This document shows positions 8,097 through 16,133 of a stretch of 64,000 bases of DNA, piece by piece. The DNA comes from Mogibacterium sp. (GTDB lineage: Bacteria > Bacillota > Clostridia > Peptostreptococcales > Anaerovoracaceae): contig JAFRDH010000022.1 in the NCBI GenBank assembly GCA_017403955.1, positions 1 to 64,000 of the forward strand, read 5' to 3'. Under the pieces are notes generated by a model. That model was not told the DNA's origin and did no database searches. It worked only from the letters and a program-made list of their open reading frames with translations. The position numbers were made by a program, and so were the translations under genes. Each line of letters opens with the position of its first letter. Within the stretch, counting starts at the first letter, position 1.

Positions 8097-9233
8097 TTGG
8101 GAAGTAATATAACAATAAAAGAAGTAGTAACCAAAGCGGAGCGGAGAGTTTTCGTAGATTTTCCGAACCGCTTTTATCGTGATGAGCCGAATTTTGTACC
8201 GGCCTTCTATGGCGATGATATGGCTGACTGGGATCCGAAGAAGAACCCGGCTTTCTCATATTGTGAAGCTAAGGCATTCCTGGCATACAAAGACGGCGAG
8301 GTCGTCGGCCGCATAGGCGCTATTCTCAGTCATGCCGCAAATGAGAAGTGGGGAACTAAGAGAATGAGATTTTCTCAGGTCGACTTCATCGATGACCGCG
8401 AGGTGTCGGGAGCACTTTTCAAGGCTGTAGAAGACTGGGCAAAAGAAAAGGGCATGACAGAGGTCCACGGGCCGCTGGGATTCTGCGATCTTGACCGTGA
8501 GGGAATGCTTGTTGAAGGATTTGACAAGAGAAGCATGTTCGTCACTTATTATAACAGGCCGTATTACATTGATCATCTGACGGAACTTGGCTATGTTAAA
8601 GACACAGACTGGATCGAGCATCTTATTCCTCTGAACGGATGGGATGATCCTAATTATAAGAGGCTCAAGAGGATCTCGGATGCAATGCTCAAAAGAACCG
8701 GTTTCCACAAAGCCGATGTCAAAAAGAAGTCCGACTTCAAACCGTATATCCGTAAGGTGTTTGAACTTGTCAACATAGCTTACGCTCCTTTGTACGGAGT
8801 AGTCGAACTGAATGAAGCACAGATCGAGAAATATACTAACAAATTTCTTCCTCTTGTAGATCCTGATTTCTGCTGTCTGATAGTAGATGACAATGACGAG
8901 CTCATGGGATTTGGTGTAGGGGCACCTTCTATGTCAGAAGCGATGAAGAAATGCCACGGACATCTTTTCCCGTTCGGATGGGCAGGAGTACTTAAATCAC
9001 TCAAGAAGAACGACACCTTGGATCTTTTCCTGATAGCTGTAAGGCCGGAACTCCAGAAAACAGGTATCAACGGCATCATTATGGAGCACCTTTTCACCGG
9101 ATGTAATAAACATGGTATAAGGCATGCAGAGACTGGTCCTCAACTCGAGACAAATAACAAGGTCCACAGCCAGTGGAAAATGTTCAATATTGAGCCTCAT
9201 AAGCGCCGCAGGTGCTTTATCAAACAGTTGTAG
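8097..9233 (+). CDS. YghO-like protein with GNAT-type fold
   Basis: The 378-residue protein starts with TTG, supported by AGGAGG 6 bases upstream. It has RFYRDEPNFVPAF near the N-terminus, a GNAT-like segment (AFLAYKDGEVVGRIGAILSH), a central GPLGFCDLDREGMLVEGFDKRS motif, and LIAVRPELQKTGINGIIMEHL followed by AETGPQLETNNKVHSQW near the end. This pattern matches the conserved but poorly characterised YghO family, which looks like a tandem or atypical acetyltransferase. No substrate is known to me. It is monocistronic: its own terminator follows within 25 bases. Confidence 0.7.
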   Translation: MGSNITIKEVVTKAERRVFVDFPNRFYRDEPNFVPAFYGDDMADWDPKKNPAFSYCEAKAFLAYKDGEVVGRIGAILSHAANEKWGTKRMRFSQVDFIDDREVSGALFKAVEDWAKEKGMTEVHGPLGFCDLDREGMLVEGFDKRSMFVTYYNRPYYIDHLTELGYVKDTDWIEHLIPLNGWDDPNYKRLKRISDAMLKRTGFHKADVKKKSDFKPYIRKVFELVNIAYAPLYGVVELNEAQIEKYTNKFLPLVDPDFCCLIVDDNDELMGFGVGAPSMSEAMKKCHGHLFPFGWAGVLKSLKKNDTLDLFLIAVRPELQKTGINGIIMEHLFTGCNKHGIRHAETGPQLETNNKVHSQWKMFNIEPHKRRRCFIKQL

Positions 9234-9257
9234 TTTCATGATAATATGCTATAATTT

Positions 9258-9293
9258 ATCGGTCGGCATCATAACCGGCCGATTTCTTTTTCC
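9258..9293 (+). terminator. Terminator after the YghO-like gene
   Basis: ATCGGTCGG (9258-9266), an 8-base loop and CCGGCCGAT (9275-9283) form a 9-bp stem with one G-T pair, followed by TTCTTTTT. Confidence 0.8.
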
Positions 9294-9334
9294 GAAATCG
9301 ATCATGATTTGAGTAATGTATCAAGGAAAAAATA

Positions 9335-10231
9335 ATGACAAATAATATAGATAAGAATGGAGATTACATCATAAGAGCGACAGCTGCAGGCGAGACGGTA
9401 AGAGCTTTTGCTATCAAATCCACTGAAATGGCTGCTGTTGCAAGAGAAACACATAAGACCCTGCCTGTAGTTACTGCTGCACTCGGAAGACTTCTGTCAG
9501 CAGGCGCTATGATGGGTTCGATGATGAAGGGCGATAAAGACAAGCTTACTCTTCAGATGAAAGGTGACGGGCCTATCGGACAGATCACGGTTACCGCCGA
9601 CAGTCACGGCAACGTCAAGGGCTTCCCGGCAAATCCGGCCGTGGATATTCCGAGAAAATACGCCGGCAAGCTTGATGTAGGCGGAGCTATCGGAAAAGGG
9701 CTCCTTACCGTTATCATGGACCTCGGTCTTAAAGAACCGTATAACGGGCAGGTTGAGATCCAGACCGGCGAGATCGGAGATGACCTCGCATATTACTTTA
9801 CGGTATCTGAGCAGACTCCATCTGCAGTCGGTCTCGGAGTCATGGTAGACACAGACAGTTCTGTCAAGCACTCAGGCGGTTTCATAATCCAGATCATGCC
9901 TGATGCAGCTGAAGAGACGATCGCCGCGATCGAAGAAAAAGTCTCCGGTGCAAAACCTGTTACGACAATGATGGAAGAAGGGATGTCGCCTGAAGATATT
10001 CTGGAGTATTATCTGGGTGATCTCGGTCTTGTCATAACGGAGACACTTCCGGTGAGATTCTATTGTGACTGTTCCAAAGAGAGAGTGGCCAGAGCTCTTG
10101 CCACGATCAGCACCAAGGATCTTGAAGATATCATCAATGATGGAGAAGAAATCGAAGTCAAGTGCTATTTCTGCAATTCCGCATACAAATTCGGTATCGA
10201 CGAACTCAGAGAAATCATGAAGAACCGCTGA
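9335..10231 (+). CDS. hslO: Redox-regulated chaperone Hsp33
   Basis: The 298-residue length is normal. The C-terminal zinc/redox switch is complete: C244-x-C246 (FYCDCS) and C277-x2-C280 (CYFC). When oxidised these cysteines release zinc and the protein becomes an ATP-independent holdase. The N-terminal domain shows the family pattern (IRATAAGETVRAFA, LGRLLSAGAMMGSMMKGD). It is followed after 19 bases by the YitT-like gene and probably shares its transcript. An oxidative-stress chaperone fits a strict anaerobe exposed to air. Confidence 0.95.
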   Translation: MTNNIDKNGDYIIRATAAGETVRAFAIKSTEMAAVARETHKTLPVVTAALGRLLSAGAMMGSMMKGDKDKLTLQMKGDGPIGQITVTADSHGNVKGFPANPAVDIPRKYAGKLDVGGAIGKGLLTVIMDLGLKEPYNGQVEIQTGEIGDDLAYYFTVSEQTPSAVGLGVMVDTDSSVKHSGGFIIQIMPDAAEETIAAIEEKVSGAKPVTTMMEEGMSPEDILEYYLGDLGLVITETLPVRFYCDCSKERVARALATISTKDLEDIINDGEEIEVKCYFCNSAYKFGIDELREIMKNR

Positions 10232-10250
10232 TCGGAAGAAAGGGAAGATA

Positions 10251-11129
10251 ATGGAATTAAGCAAGAAAACGCTTTACCGCGCGGCTATAACCGTGCTGGG
10301 CAATCTCACATATGCTATGGGAGTCAATCTCATGATCAGCCCGATCCATCTTTATAGCGGCGGATTCACAGGGATAACCCAGCTGATCAGGACTTTTCTT
10401 CTGGAATTTCTGCACATTCCGCAGATCCCGGGAGTCGATTACATGGGAATCATATATTTTCTGCTGAACCTTCCGTTCTTCCTCATGGCTTACAAGGTCA
10501 TGGGGCGGAAGTTCTGCATCACGACACTGATTTCCATAGGTATGGCCTCAGCATTCCTCACACTGATCCCTGTACCGGCCACACCGATAGTAGAAGACAG
10601 GATACTGGCATCTGTTGCCGGCGGCCTCGGATCGGGATTCGGAGCCGGACTTGTACTGAGAGCGGGAAGTTCTCAGGGCGGACAGGATCTGATCGGAGTA
10701 TGCCTTGCCAAAACACATCCGGATTTCAAGGTCGGAGCGATCGGGATCATCATCAGTGTATGCATCTATACGATATGTCTCTTCATGTATGATGTTCAGA
10801 CTGTTCTGTACTCGATCATCTTCGCGGTAGTTACCGGACTGCTTATTGACAAAGTGCATGTCCAGAACATCAAGATCCAGTGCATGATATTCACTAAGAA
10901 GGAAGGTGTTGCCGAAGCTATTCTCAGCAAGGTCAACAGAGGTGCTACCAGATGGGAAGGACTGGGTGCTTATACAAATGAAGATTCACATGTCATAGTT
11001 ACAGTTATTTCCAAGTATGAAGAGCCTCTTCTGAGGGAAGTCCTGGCAGAAGTCGATCCGGAAGCTTTCATGATAATCACAGACAAGATAAGGGTTGCAG
11101 GATATTTCCAGAAGAGATTCACAGAATGA
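10251..11129 (+). CDS. YitT family membrane protein (DUF161 and DUF2179)
   Basis: The 292-residue protein has five or six hydrophobic segments in the first 200 residues, with the YitT pattern GVNLMISPIHLYSGGFTGITQL and GLVLRAGSSQGGQDLIGV. A cytoplasmic C-terminal DUF2179 domain (about 205-290: CMIFTKKEGVAEAILSKVNRGATRWEGLGAYT) follows. The family is widespread in Bacillota and its transported substrate, if any, is unsettled. It follows hslO closely and ends at a perfect bidirectional terminator. Confidence 0.88.
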   Translation: MELSKKTLYRAAITVLGNLTYAMGVNLMISPIHLYSGGFTGITQLIRTFLLEFLHIPQIPGVDYMGIIYFLLNLPFFLMAYKVMGRKFCITTLISIGMASAFLTLIPVPATPIVEDRILASVAGGLGSGFGAGLVLRAGSSQGGQDLIGVCLAKTHPDFKVGAIGIIISVCIYTICLFMYDVQTVLYSIIFAVVTGLLIDKVHVQNIKIQCMIFTKKEGVAEAILSKVNRGATRWEGLGAYTNEDSHVIVTVISKYEEPLLREVLAEVDPEAFMIITDKIRVAGYFQKRFTE

Positions 11130-11137
11130 AGACATCA

Positions 11138-11163
11138 AAAAAGTGTGCCGCGGCACACTTTTT
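11138..11163. terminator. Perfect bidirectional terminator
   Basis: AAAAAGTGTGCCG (11138-11150) and CGGCACACTTTTT (11151-11163) are an uninterrupted palindrome with an A run on one side and a T run on the other. It serves both the YitT gene and the convergent exonuclease gene. Confidence 0.88.
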
Positions 11164-11920
11164 AGTCTTTTAATATCAGAGTCACAGGGCAGTGATCACT
11201 TCCGAATATCTCGGTCATGATGACTGAATCTTCGAGCTTAGGTCTGAGCCTGTCTGAGATGATGAAGTAGTCGATGCGCCACCCGGCGTTTTTCTCTCTG
11301 GCTTTGAACCTGTATGACCACCAGGAATAGGTGACTGTCTCAGGATACAGGTATCTGAATGTATCGGTGAAACCTGCGTCAAGAAGCTCTGTCATCTTGC
11401 CGCGCTCTTCATCAGAGAAACCAGCATTCCCGCGGTTGGTCTTAGGATTCTTCAGATCGATCTCGTTGTGAGCTACATTAAGGTCCCCGCAGTAAATAAC
11501 AGGTTTGACTTTGTCGAGCCCGCAAAGATAGTCCCTCATTGCATCCTCGAATTCGCATCTGTAATCGATCCTTTTGAGTCCGTCCTGCGCGTTAGGTGTG
11601 TAGCAGCATACGAGGTAGAACTCAGGATATTCCAATGTTATGACTCGTCCTTCGTCATCATGCCCGCCATTGAGCCCATAAGATACAGAAAGTGGTTCAC
11701 CGGCGGATTTCTTAGCGAAGATAGCTGTACCGGAATAGCCTTTCTTTTCTGCATAGTTATAGTATTCATAATAACCTTCAGGATGGAAGTCAGCCTGCCC
11801 GGCCTGCATTTTAGTCTCCTGCAGACAGAAGAAATCCGAGTCGCATTCATAGAATATTTCTTCGAATCCTTTACTCAGGACTGCTCTGAATCCGTTTACG
11901 TTCCAACTTGTGAATTTCAT
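11162..11920 (-). CDS. Exodeoxyribonuclease III / AP endonuclease
   Basis: The 252-residue protein has the complete ExoIII/AP-endonuclease motif set: SWNVNGFRAV at the N-terminus, LQETKMQ (metal-binding Glu), YCGDLNVAHNEID (catalytic Asp and Asn), YSWWSYR and FGSDHCPVTLIL (catalytic Asp-His). It cleaves abasic sites and trims 3' ends in base excision repair. It starts one base into the stop codon of the upstream GH25 gene (TAATG), so translation is coupled and the two belong to one minus-strand operon with the PLP enzyme gene. Confidence 0.94.
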   Translation of the reverse strand: MKFTSWNVNGFRAVLSKGFEEIFYECDSDFFCLQETKMQAGQADFHPEGYYEYYNYAEKKGYSGTAIFAKKSAGEPLSVSYGLNGGHDDEGRVITLEYPEFYLVCCYTPNAQDGLKRIDYRCEFEDAMRDYLCGLDKVKPVIYCGDLNVAHNEIDLKNPKTNRGNAGFSDEERGKMTELLDAGFTDTFRYLYPETVTYSWWSYRFKAREKNAGWRIDYFIISDRLRPKLEDSVIMTEIFGSDHCPVTLILKD

Positions 11921-13146
11921 TACTTCTTTGCCTCTTCCTCGCCTTTGCCCTCGATCGCGAATGGGACCATCATCCAGTTCTTGTATATGCCGATTCCACG
12001 TACTATTATGTAGCCTTTGTCCGGAGCCGTGTTCCTTACAACCGACAGAATATAATCGCGTCCTTCTTTGATGCCTCTTCCTTCGAATGTGATACCGAGT
12101 TTAGGTATCGCTCTGCGGTTCTTGAGTTTGGTGACACTCCGCTGGAAAGAGATATGACAGTTATTGATAGAGATGCGGTTCTTTTCGTTAGTTCCCGCGG
12201 CCTTTGTCTTGTATATCTTTTCCGGCTCAACGTACCAGTAATTCTGGTCGACTTTCCCTTCGATGCCCCCGACCTTTGCTTTGTCAGAGCACTGCCAGAA
12301 TGAATAATTCGCGTTAAGTCCCGCACGTTTATTGTATCTGGCGAGCCAGATAGTAGCCTCATCATCAAGGATGCTCGCATCCATGTAATTAGTCAGCATA
12401 TCGTAGTTCGCATAGACTGCCGATTCATAACCGGCAGCGTGGACTTTCTTGCAGAACGCGAGGACGATATCGTGATAGAAGGAAGCTGCGTACATTTCGC
12501 CGGCCTTGATCTTCTTGTCGAGACGTCCGTCAGGGAAAATCTCATAGTCGATGACCAAAGGCATCGTAATGTCATAAGACTTTACTGCGTTAATGAGAAA
12601 GTCAGCTTCTTCTTCTGCTTCTGCAGGAGTCAGAGCCTGTGAATAGAAATATGCTCCGACCATCAGGCCTGCTTTCGCGGCAGCTTTGGCATTCTTCCTG
12701 AAACAAGCATCTTCCTGAATGGCGCCGTCCTCAGCTCCTCTGTAGCCGGCTCTGATGAATACAAAATCCGCGCCGCTTGTCTTGACTTTCTTCCATTTGA
12801 TCTTGTCGCCGTTGTGCTCTGAGATATCGATGCCTCTCAGCGCAACACAATTCGAGAACCGATCGGCATGCTTGAAGCCCTTGTCGGACATGTAAACATC
12901 AGTAGCTGTCTGAGCCGCATTTACTCCTTTGATGATTTGTATCAGGACAAATAAAAGTATAATGACAGCCAGAATCAACTTGGATCTGGAGGTCAGCTTT
13001 ATTCTGCGGCGCCTCCTGACAGGTTTGCCTGATGAACGCTCTGCAGCCTGCTGGCGAAGCTCTTCTCTTCGCTTTGCCGTTTTCTCATTGCGGCGTTCCC
13101 TGCGCTTGGCTTCATAATCTGTATTCAAGTCAAATTTATCTGCCAT
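11920..13146 (-). CDS. Membrane-anchored GH25 lysozyme-like muramidase
   Basis: The 408-residue protein has a basic cytoplasmic N-terminus (about 1-50, many Arg/Lys), one membrane helix (LILAVIILLFVLIQIIKGV, about 55-75) and an extracytoplasmic GH25 domain (about 100-300). Catalytic features are visible: RGIDISEHNG, FVFIRAGYRG, YFYSQA and PLVIDYE with the acidic residues of the DxE type. GH25 enzymes cleave the MurNAc-GlcNAc bond in peptidoglycan. A beta-rich C-terminal part (about 310-400: HISFQRSVTKLKNRRAIPKLGITFEGR) may bind the wall. The type II anchor keeps it at the cell surface, suggesting wall remodelling rather than secretion. Confidence 0.9.
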   Translation of the reverse strand: MADKFDLNTDYEAKRRERRNEKTAKRREELRQQAAERSSGKPVRRRRRIKLTSRSKLILAVIILLFVLIQIIKGVNAAQTATDVYMSDKGFKHADRFSNCVALRGIDISEHNGDKIKWKKVKTSGADFVFIRAGYRGAEDGAIQEDACFRKNAKAAAKAGLMVGAYFYSQALTPAEAEEEADFLINAVKSYDITMPLVIDYEIFPDGRLDKKIKAGEMYAASFYHDIVLAFCKKVHAAGYESAVYANYDMLTNYMDASILDDEATIWLARYNKRAGLNANYSFWQCSDKAKVGGIEGKVDQNYWYVEPEKIYKTKAAGTNEKNRISINNCHISFQRSVTKLKNRRAIPKLGITFEGRGIKEGRDYILSVVRNTAPDKGYIIVRGIGIYKNWMMVPFAIEGKGEEEAKK

Positions 13147-13162
13147 CTGAAGCTCCTTATGA

Positions 13163-14188
13163 TCAGAACTCGTCAGTATGCATGTATTGCATCAATTCCT
13201 TCTCGAGTTCGACTCTGTGATGCTTGGTATAGATTCCCGGAAGTCCGCCTGTATGCATGAAGATCACTTTTGATCCCGGCGCGATCGCTCCGGACTTTGC
13301 CTTGTCATAAACGGCTTCGAAAGTTTTGCCTGTATAGCAAGGATCGATGATGATAGCCTCTTTGCGTGCAAGATAATACATGACATCTCTTACTTCTGCG
13401 ACTGCATTGTTGTAAGCACCGTGGATATAGTGAGTCTCGATAATAAAATCTTCCGGTGTTACGCCAAAGTCTTTGTCATAGAATTTGGATACCTTGAGAT
13501 AATAATCCCAGAGTGCAGAGAGGAGGTTTTCTTCATCGGTGCCTTCTCCGTCATACGGAAGTACATTGATGCCGACAAGTTTGAGCGAGGATCCGCATTC
13601 CTTGAACCCAAGAAGCATTCCGAGGTAAGTACCCATACTGCCTACGGTTACGTATACAGAAGCATCCTCAATACCAAGCTCACGAGCTTGTTTGTCAAGT
13701 TCTATCGCACATTCCATATAACCGAGCATACCGATCTCATTAGATCCGCCCATCGGTACATAGTAAACCTTTTCTCCTTCATTTGTATACTTGTCGATAA
13801 CTGCCTGACGTCCGGTCTCCATGTCTTTTACAAAATAGACAGGACATCCGAGCATTCCGTCAAGAAGAAGGTTTGCGCTGATTTCTCCGGGATATTCATC
13901 TGCAGTAACTATCGCACATTTAAGACCGTATTTTGTAGCAACAGCAGCAGTGAGTCTGCCGTGATTGGTCTGTGCGCCACCCTCAGTTATAAGCATTGTT
14001 GCACCCTGATCCAGCGCATCTTTAAGGAAATATTCGAGCTTGCGGAGCTTGTTTCCACCTGTAGCCAGATTGGTCAGGTCGTCTCTTTTGCAATAAACAT
14101 CTACCCCGAGATCAGCACTTACATTTTTTAGATGTTCAAGTGGAGTAGGAAGGTGAAGAATCTCAATTTTTTCGTGTCCCATCAACAT
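13163..14188 (-). CDS. D-cysteine desulfhydrase / ACC deaminase family PLP enzyme
   Basis: The 341-residue fold type II PLP enzyme shows LPTPLEHLKNVSADLGVDVYCKRDDLTNLATGGNKLRKLEY, in which K47 (GGNK) is the expected PLP lysine, plus ITEGGAQTNHGR and VTVGSMGTYLGMLLG for phosphate binding. Family members act on D-cysteine (releasing sulfide, ammonia and pyruvate) or on 1-aminocyclopropane-1-carboxylate. I cannot separate these from sequence alone, and D-cysteine desulfhydrase is the usual finding in Clostridia. The start is supported by GGAGGG 8 bases upstream. It leads a minus-strand operon with GH25 and exonuclease III. Confidence 0.82.
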   Translation of the reverse strand: MLMGHEKIEILHLPTPLEHLKNVSADLGVDVYCKRDDLTNLATGGNKLRKLEYFLKDALDQGATMLITEGGAQTNHGRLTAAVATKYGLKCAIVTADEYPGEISANLLLDGMLGCPVYFVKDMETGRQAVIDKYTNEGEKVYYVPMGGSNEIGMLGYMECAIELDKQARELGIEDASVYVTVGSMGTYLGMLLGFKECGSSLKLVGINVLPYDGEGTDEENLLSALWDYYLKVSKFYDKDFGVTPEDFIIETHYIHGAYNNAVAEVRDVMYYLARKEAIIIDPCYTGKTFEAVYDKAKSGAIAPGSKVIFMHTGGLPGIYTKHHRVELEKELMQYMHTDEF

Positions 14189-14297
14189 GTTGTTCGCCCT
14201 CCGAAGAATAATTATAGAAATATCTGCTTATAACAAATTGTAACACACTTAATACAATTATTGTTGCAAATAAATACAATCCAATACAGTCAGATAA

Positions 14298-14306
14298 TGT
14301 TATAAT
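14298..14306 (+). promoter_or_regulatory. Extended -10 promoter of the aminotransferase gene
   Basis: TGT-TATAAT at 14298-14306 is a consensus extended -10, with no convincing -35. The transcript would have a leader of about 60 bases containing the small inverted repeat AGTAC-GAGA-GTACT. Confidence 0.55.
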
Positions 14307-14374
14307 GTTAACAGACATATCAGTACGAGAGTACTTGTGTTATTCATTTGATGAAATATAAAGGAGATACTACT

Positions 14375-15568
14375 ATGGTTAATGAAAAGTACTACGGCTA
14401 TGGCACTGCGCCTAGCATCATTCGTGAGCTGTTCGCCTACGGACTGGAGCAGGCAAAGAAACTCGGAAAAGACAAAGTTTATGACTACTCACTTGGAAAT
14501 CCGAGCATACCTGCTCCGGCTAAAGTAAATGAAACAATCAAAAAGTTAGTAAACGAAGAAAGTTCGATTCTTCTGCACGGCTACTCAATGGCTCCTGGCT
14601 TTGAAGGCGCAAGAGAAGCTATCGCAGCTAATCTCAGAGAGAGATTTGATACAAACGCACAGGCAAGTGAGCTCTTCATGACATGCGGATGCGCACCTGC
14701 TCTTGTATCTGTTGCATGTGCTCTTACATGCAAGCCTGAAGACAATTTTGTTGTAATTGCTCCTTATTTTCCAGAATATAACGTATTCTTCACAGCTGGC
14801 GGCGGCAAGGTCAAAGTCGTTGAGGCTGATGTCCCTGATTTCCAGATCAATCTCGAAGCTCTTGAAGCAACTGTAGACGAGAACTCTGTTGCTGTTGTTA
14901 TCAACTCGCCTAACAACCCGTCCGGCGTAGTATATACCAAAGAAACTCTCGAGAAGATCGGTGCATTCCTCAAGAAGAAAGAAAAAGAATATGGACATCC
15001 TATCTATATCATCGCTGACGAGCCTTACAGAGAACTCGTATACGGCGATGCCAAGGTAACATTCATTCCTGAAGTATATGATAACACTATCGTATGCTAC
15101 TCCTGGTCCAAGAGCCTTTCACTCCCTGGTGAACGTATCGGCTACGTATACGTACCTGCAAAATGCGAAGACGGCAAAGCTGTTTATGCTGCTATCGCCG
15201 GTGCTGCAAGAGAAATCGGTTCTGTATGTCCTCCGACCCTTATCCAGAGAGTCGTTCAGGAATGCGTTGGATGTGCACCTGACCTCGTAGCTTATGACGA
15301 GAATAGAAATGACCTCTACAACGGCCTCGTTGAGATGGGTTATGAGTGCGCTAAGCCGGATGGAGCATTCTATCTGTTCATGAAGGCTCCTAACGGAGAC
15401 GATATGGCATTCTCCGAAGCTGCAAAGCTCGAAGAGAACATCCTGATCGTTCCTGGAACAGGCTTCCATTGCCCTGGATACCTCAGACTCGCATACTGCG
15501 TATCCAATGAAATGATCAAGAACTCTCTGCCGGGATTCAAGAGACTGATCGAGAAATACGGCAAATAA
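14375..15568 (+). CDS. PLP-dependent class I/II aminotransferase
   Basis: The 397-residue fold type I aminotransferase has YSLGNPSIPAP, INSPNNPSGVVY (cofactor Asn), IIADEPYRELVY (Asp and Tyr that hold PLP) and SWSKSLSLPGERIGY with K246 as the Schiff-base lysine. It probably transfers an amino group from an aspartate- or aromatic-type amino acid to 2-oxoglutarate. The substrate cannot be read from the sequence. The frame is open from 14348, but ATG 14375 has AAGGAG 8 bases upstream, so I use it. It stands alone between its own promoter and rpsT. Confidence 0.87.
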   Translation: MVNEKYYGYGTAPSIIRELFAYGLEQAKKLGKDKVYDYSLGNPSIPAPAKVNETIKKLVNEESSILLHGYSMAPGFEGAREAIAANLRERFDTNAQASELFMTCGCAPALVSVACALTCKPEDNFVVIAPYFPEYNVFFTAGGGKVKVVEADVPDFQINLEALEATVDENSVAVVINSPNNPSGVVYTKETLEKIGAFLKKKEKEYGHPIYIIADEPYRELVYGDAKVTFIPEVYDNTIVCYSWSKSLSLPGERIGYVYVPAKCEDGKAVYAAIAGAAREIGSVCPPTLIQRVVQECVGCAPDLVAYDENRNDLYNGLVEMGYECAKPDGAFYLFMKAPNGDDMAFSEAAKLEENILIVPGTGFHCPGYLRLAYCVSNEMIKNSLPGFKRLIEKYGK

Positions 15569-15596
15569 AAAAGTTTAAAAAATTGCCGTTTTCCCC

Positions 15597-15625
15597 TTGT
15601 AAAGGCAGACAGTATAACATATAAT
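15597..15625 (+). promoter_or_regulatory. Promoter of rpsT
   Basis: TTGTAA (15597-15602), a 17-base spacer and TATAAT (15620-15625) lie about 45 bases before the start codon, where strong promoters of ribosomal protein genes are expected. Confidence 0.7.
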
Positions 15626-15670
15626 AGCGGTTGCGAATTAATTCATTAAAAATGAAAGTGGGGTAAATTA

Positions 15671-15934
15671 ATGGCAAATATTAAATCCGCAAAGAAAAGA
15701 ATCAAAGTTATCGACAAGAAGACTGCTCGCAACATCAGAGTAAGAAATCACGTTAAGGATGCTGAGAAGGCATTCCTCGCAGCTGTAGAGGCTGGCAATG
15801 TTGAAGAAGCTGAAAAGGCTTTCAAGCATGCTGAGAAGAAGCTCATGCAGGCAGCAGCTAAGGGAACATATCACAAGAATACTGTATCCCGCAAAGTCGG
15901 CAGATTCGAGAGAAAGCTTAACGCTATTAAGTAA
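15671..15934 (+). CDS. rpsT: 30S ribosomal protein S20
   Basis: The 87-residue, Lys/Ala-rich helical protein begins MANIKSAKKRIKVIDKKT, the standard S20 N-terminus, and binds 16S rRNA in the small subunit. The length and composition are typical. The start has GTGGGGTAAATTA as a ribosome binding site. It is monocistronic with its own promoter and terminator. Confidence 0.97.
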   Translation: MANIKSAKKRIKVIDKKTARNIRVRNHVKDAEKAFLAAVEAGNVEEAEKAFKHAEKKLMQAAAKGTYHKNTVSRKVGRFERKLNAIK

Positions 15935-15972
15935 TCTCACCCGTCCCCACCCGCGTATAAGTTAAATACGCC

Positions 15973-16004
15973 AAACAGCCGGAGTGTCTCCCGGCTGTTT
16001 TTTA
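15973..16004 (+). terminator. Terminator of rpsT
   Basis: AAACAGCCGG (15973-15982), an 8-base loop and CCGGCTGTTT (15991-16000) are followed by more T residues. Confidence 0.88.
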
Positions 16005-16016
16005 TGTTCGAATTTG

Positions 16017-16045
16017 GGATATAGCAATTTTTGGGCGTAATATCC
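16017..16045. promoter_or_regulatory. Inverted repeat upstream of the fusion-enzyme operon, possible operator
   Basis: GGATAT (16017-16022) and ATATCC (16040-16045) flank 17 bases that contain TTGGGC (16031-16036), a weak -35 candidate with TATCAT (16053-16058) 16 bases further on. The arrangement could place a regulator over the promoter of the operon that starts at 16134. The evidence is only the symmetry. Confidence 0.3.
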
Positions 16046-16133
16046 AATACAATATCATATACATTCTGTTAAAATAATAATAATAAACCACGCCACGCGC
16101 GTGTATATCCCGACAATTTCATAAGGAGGAACT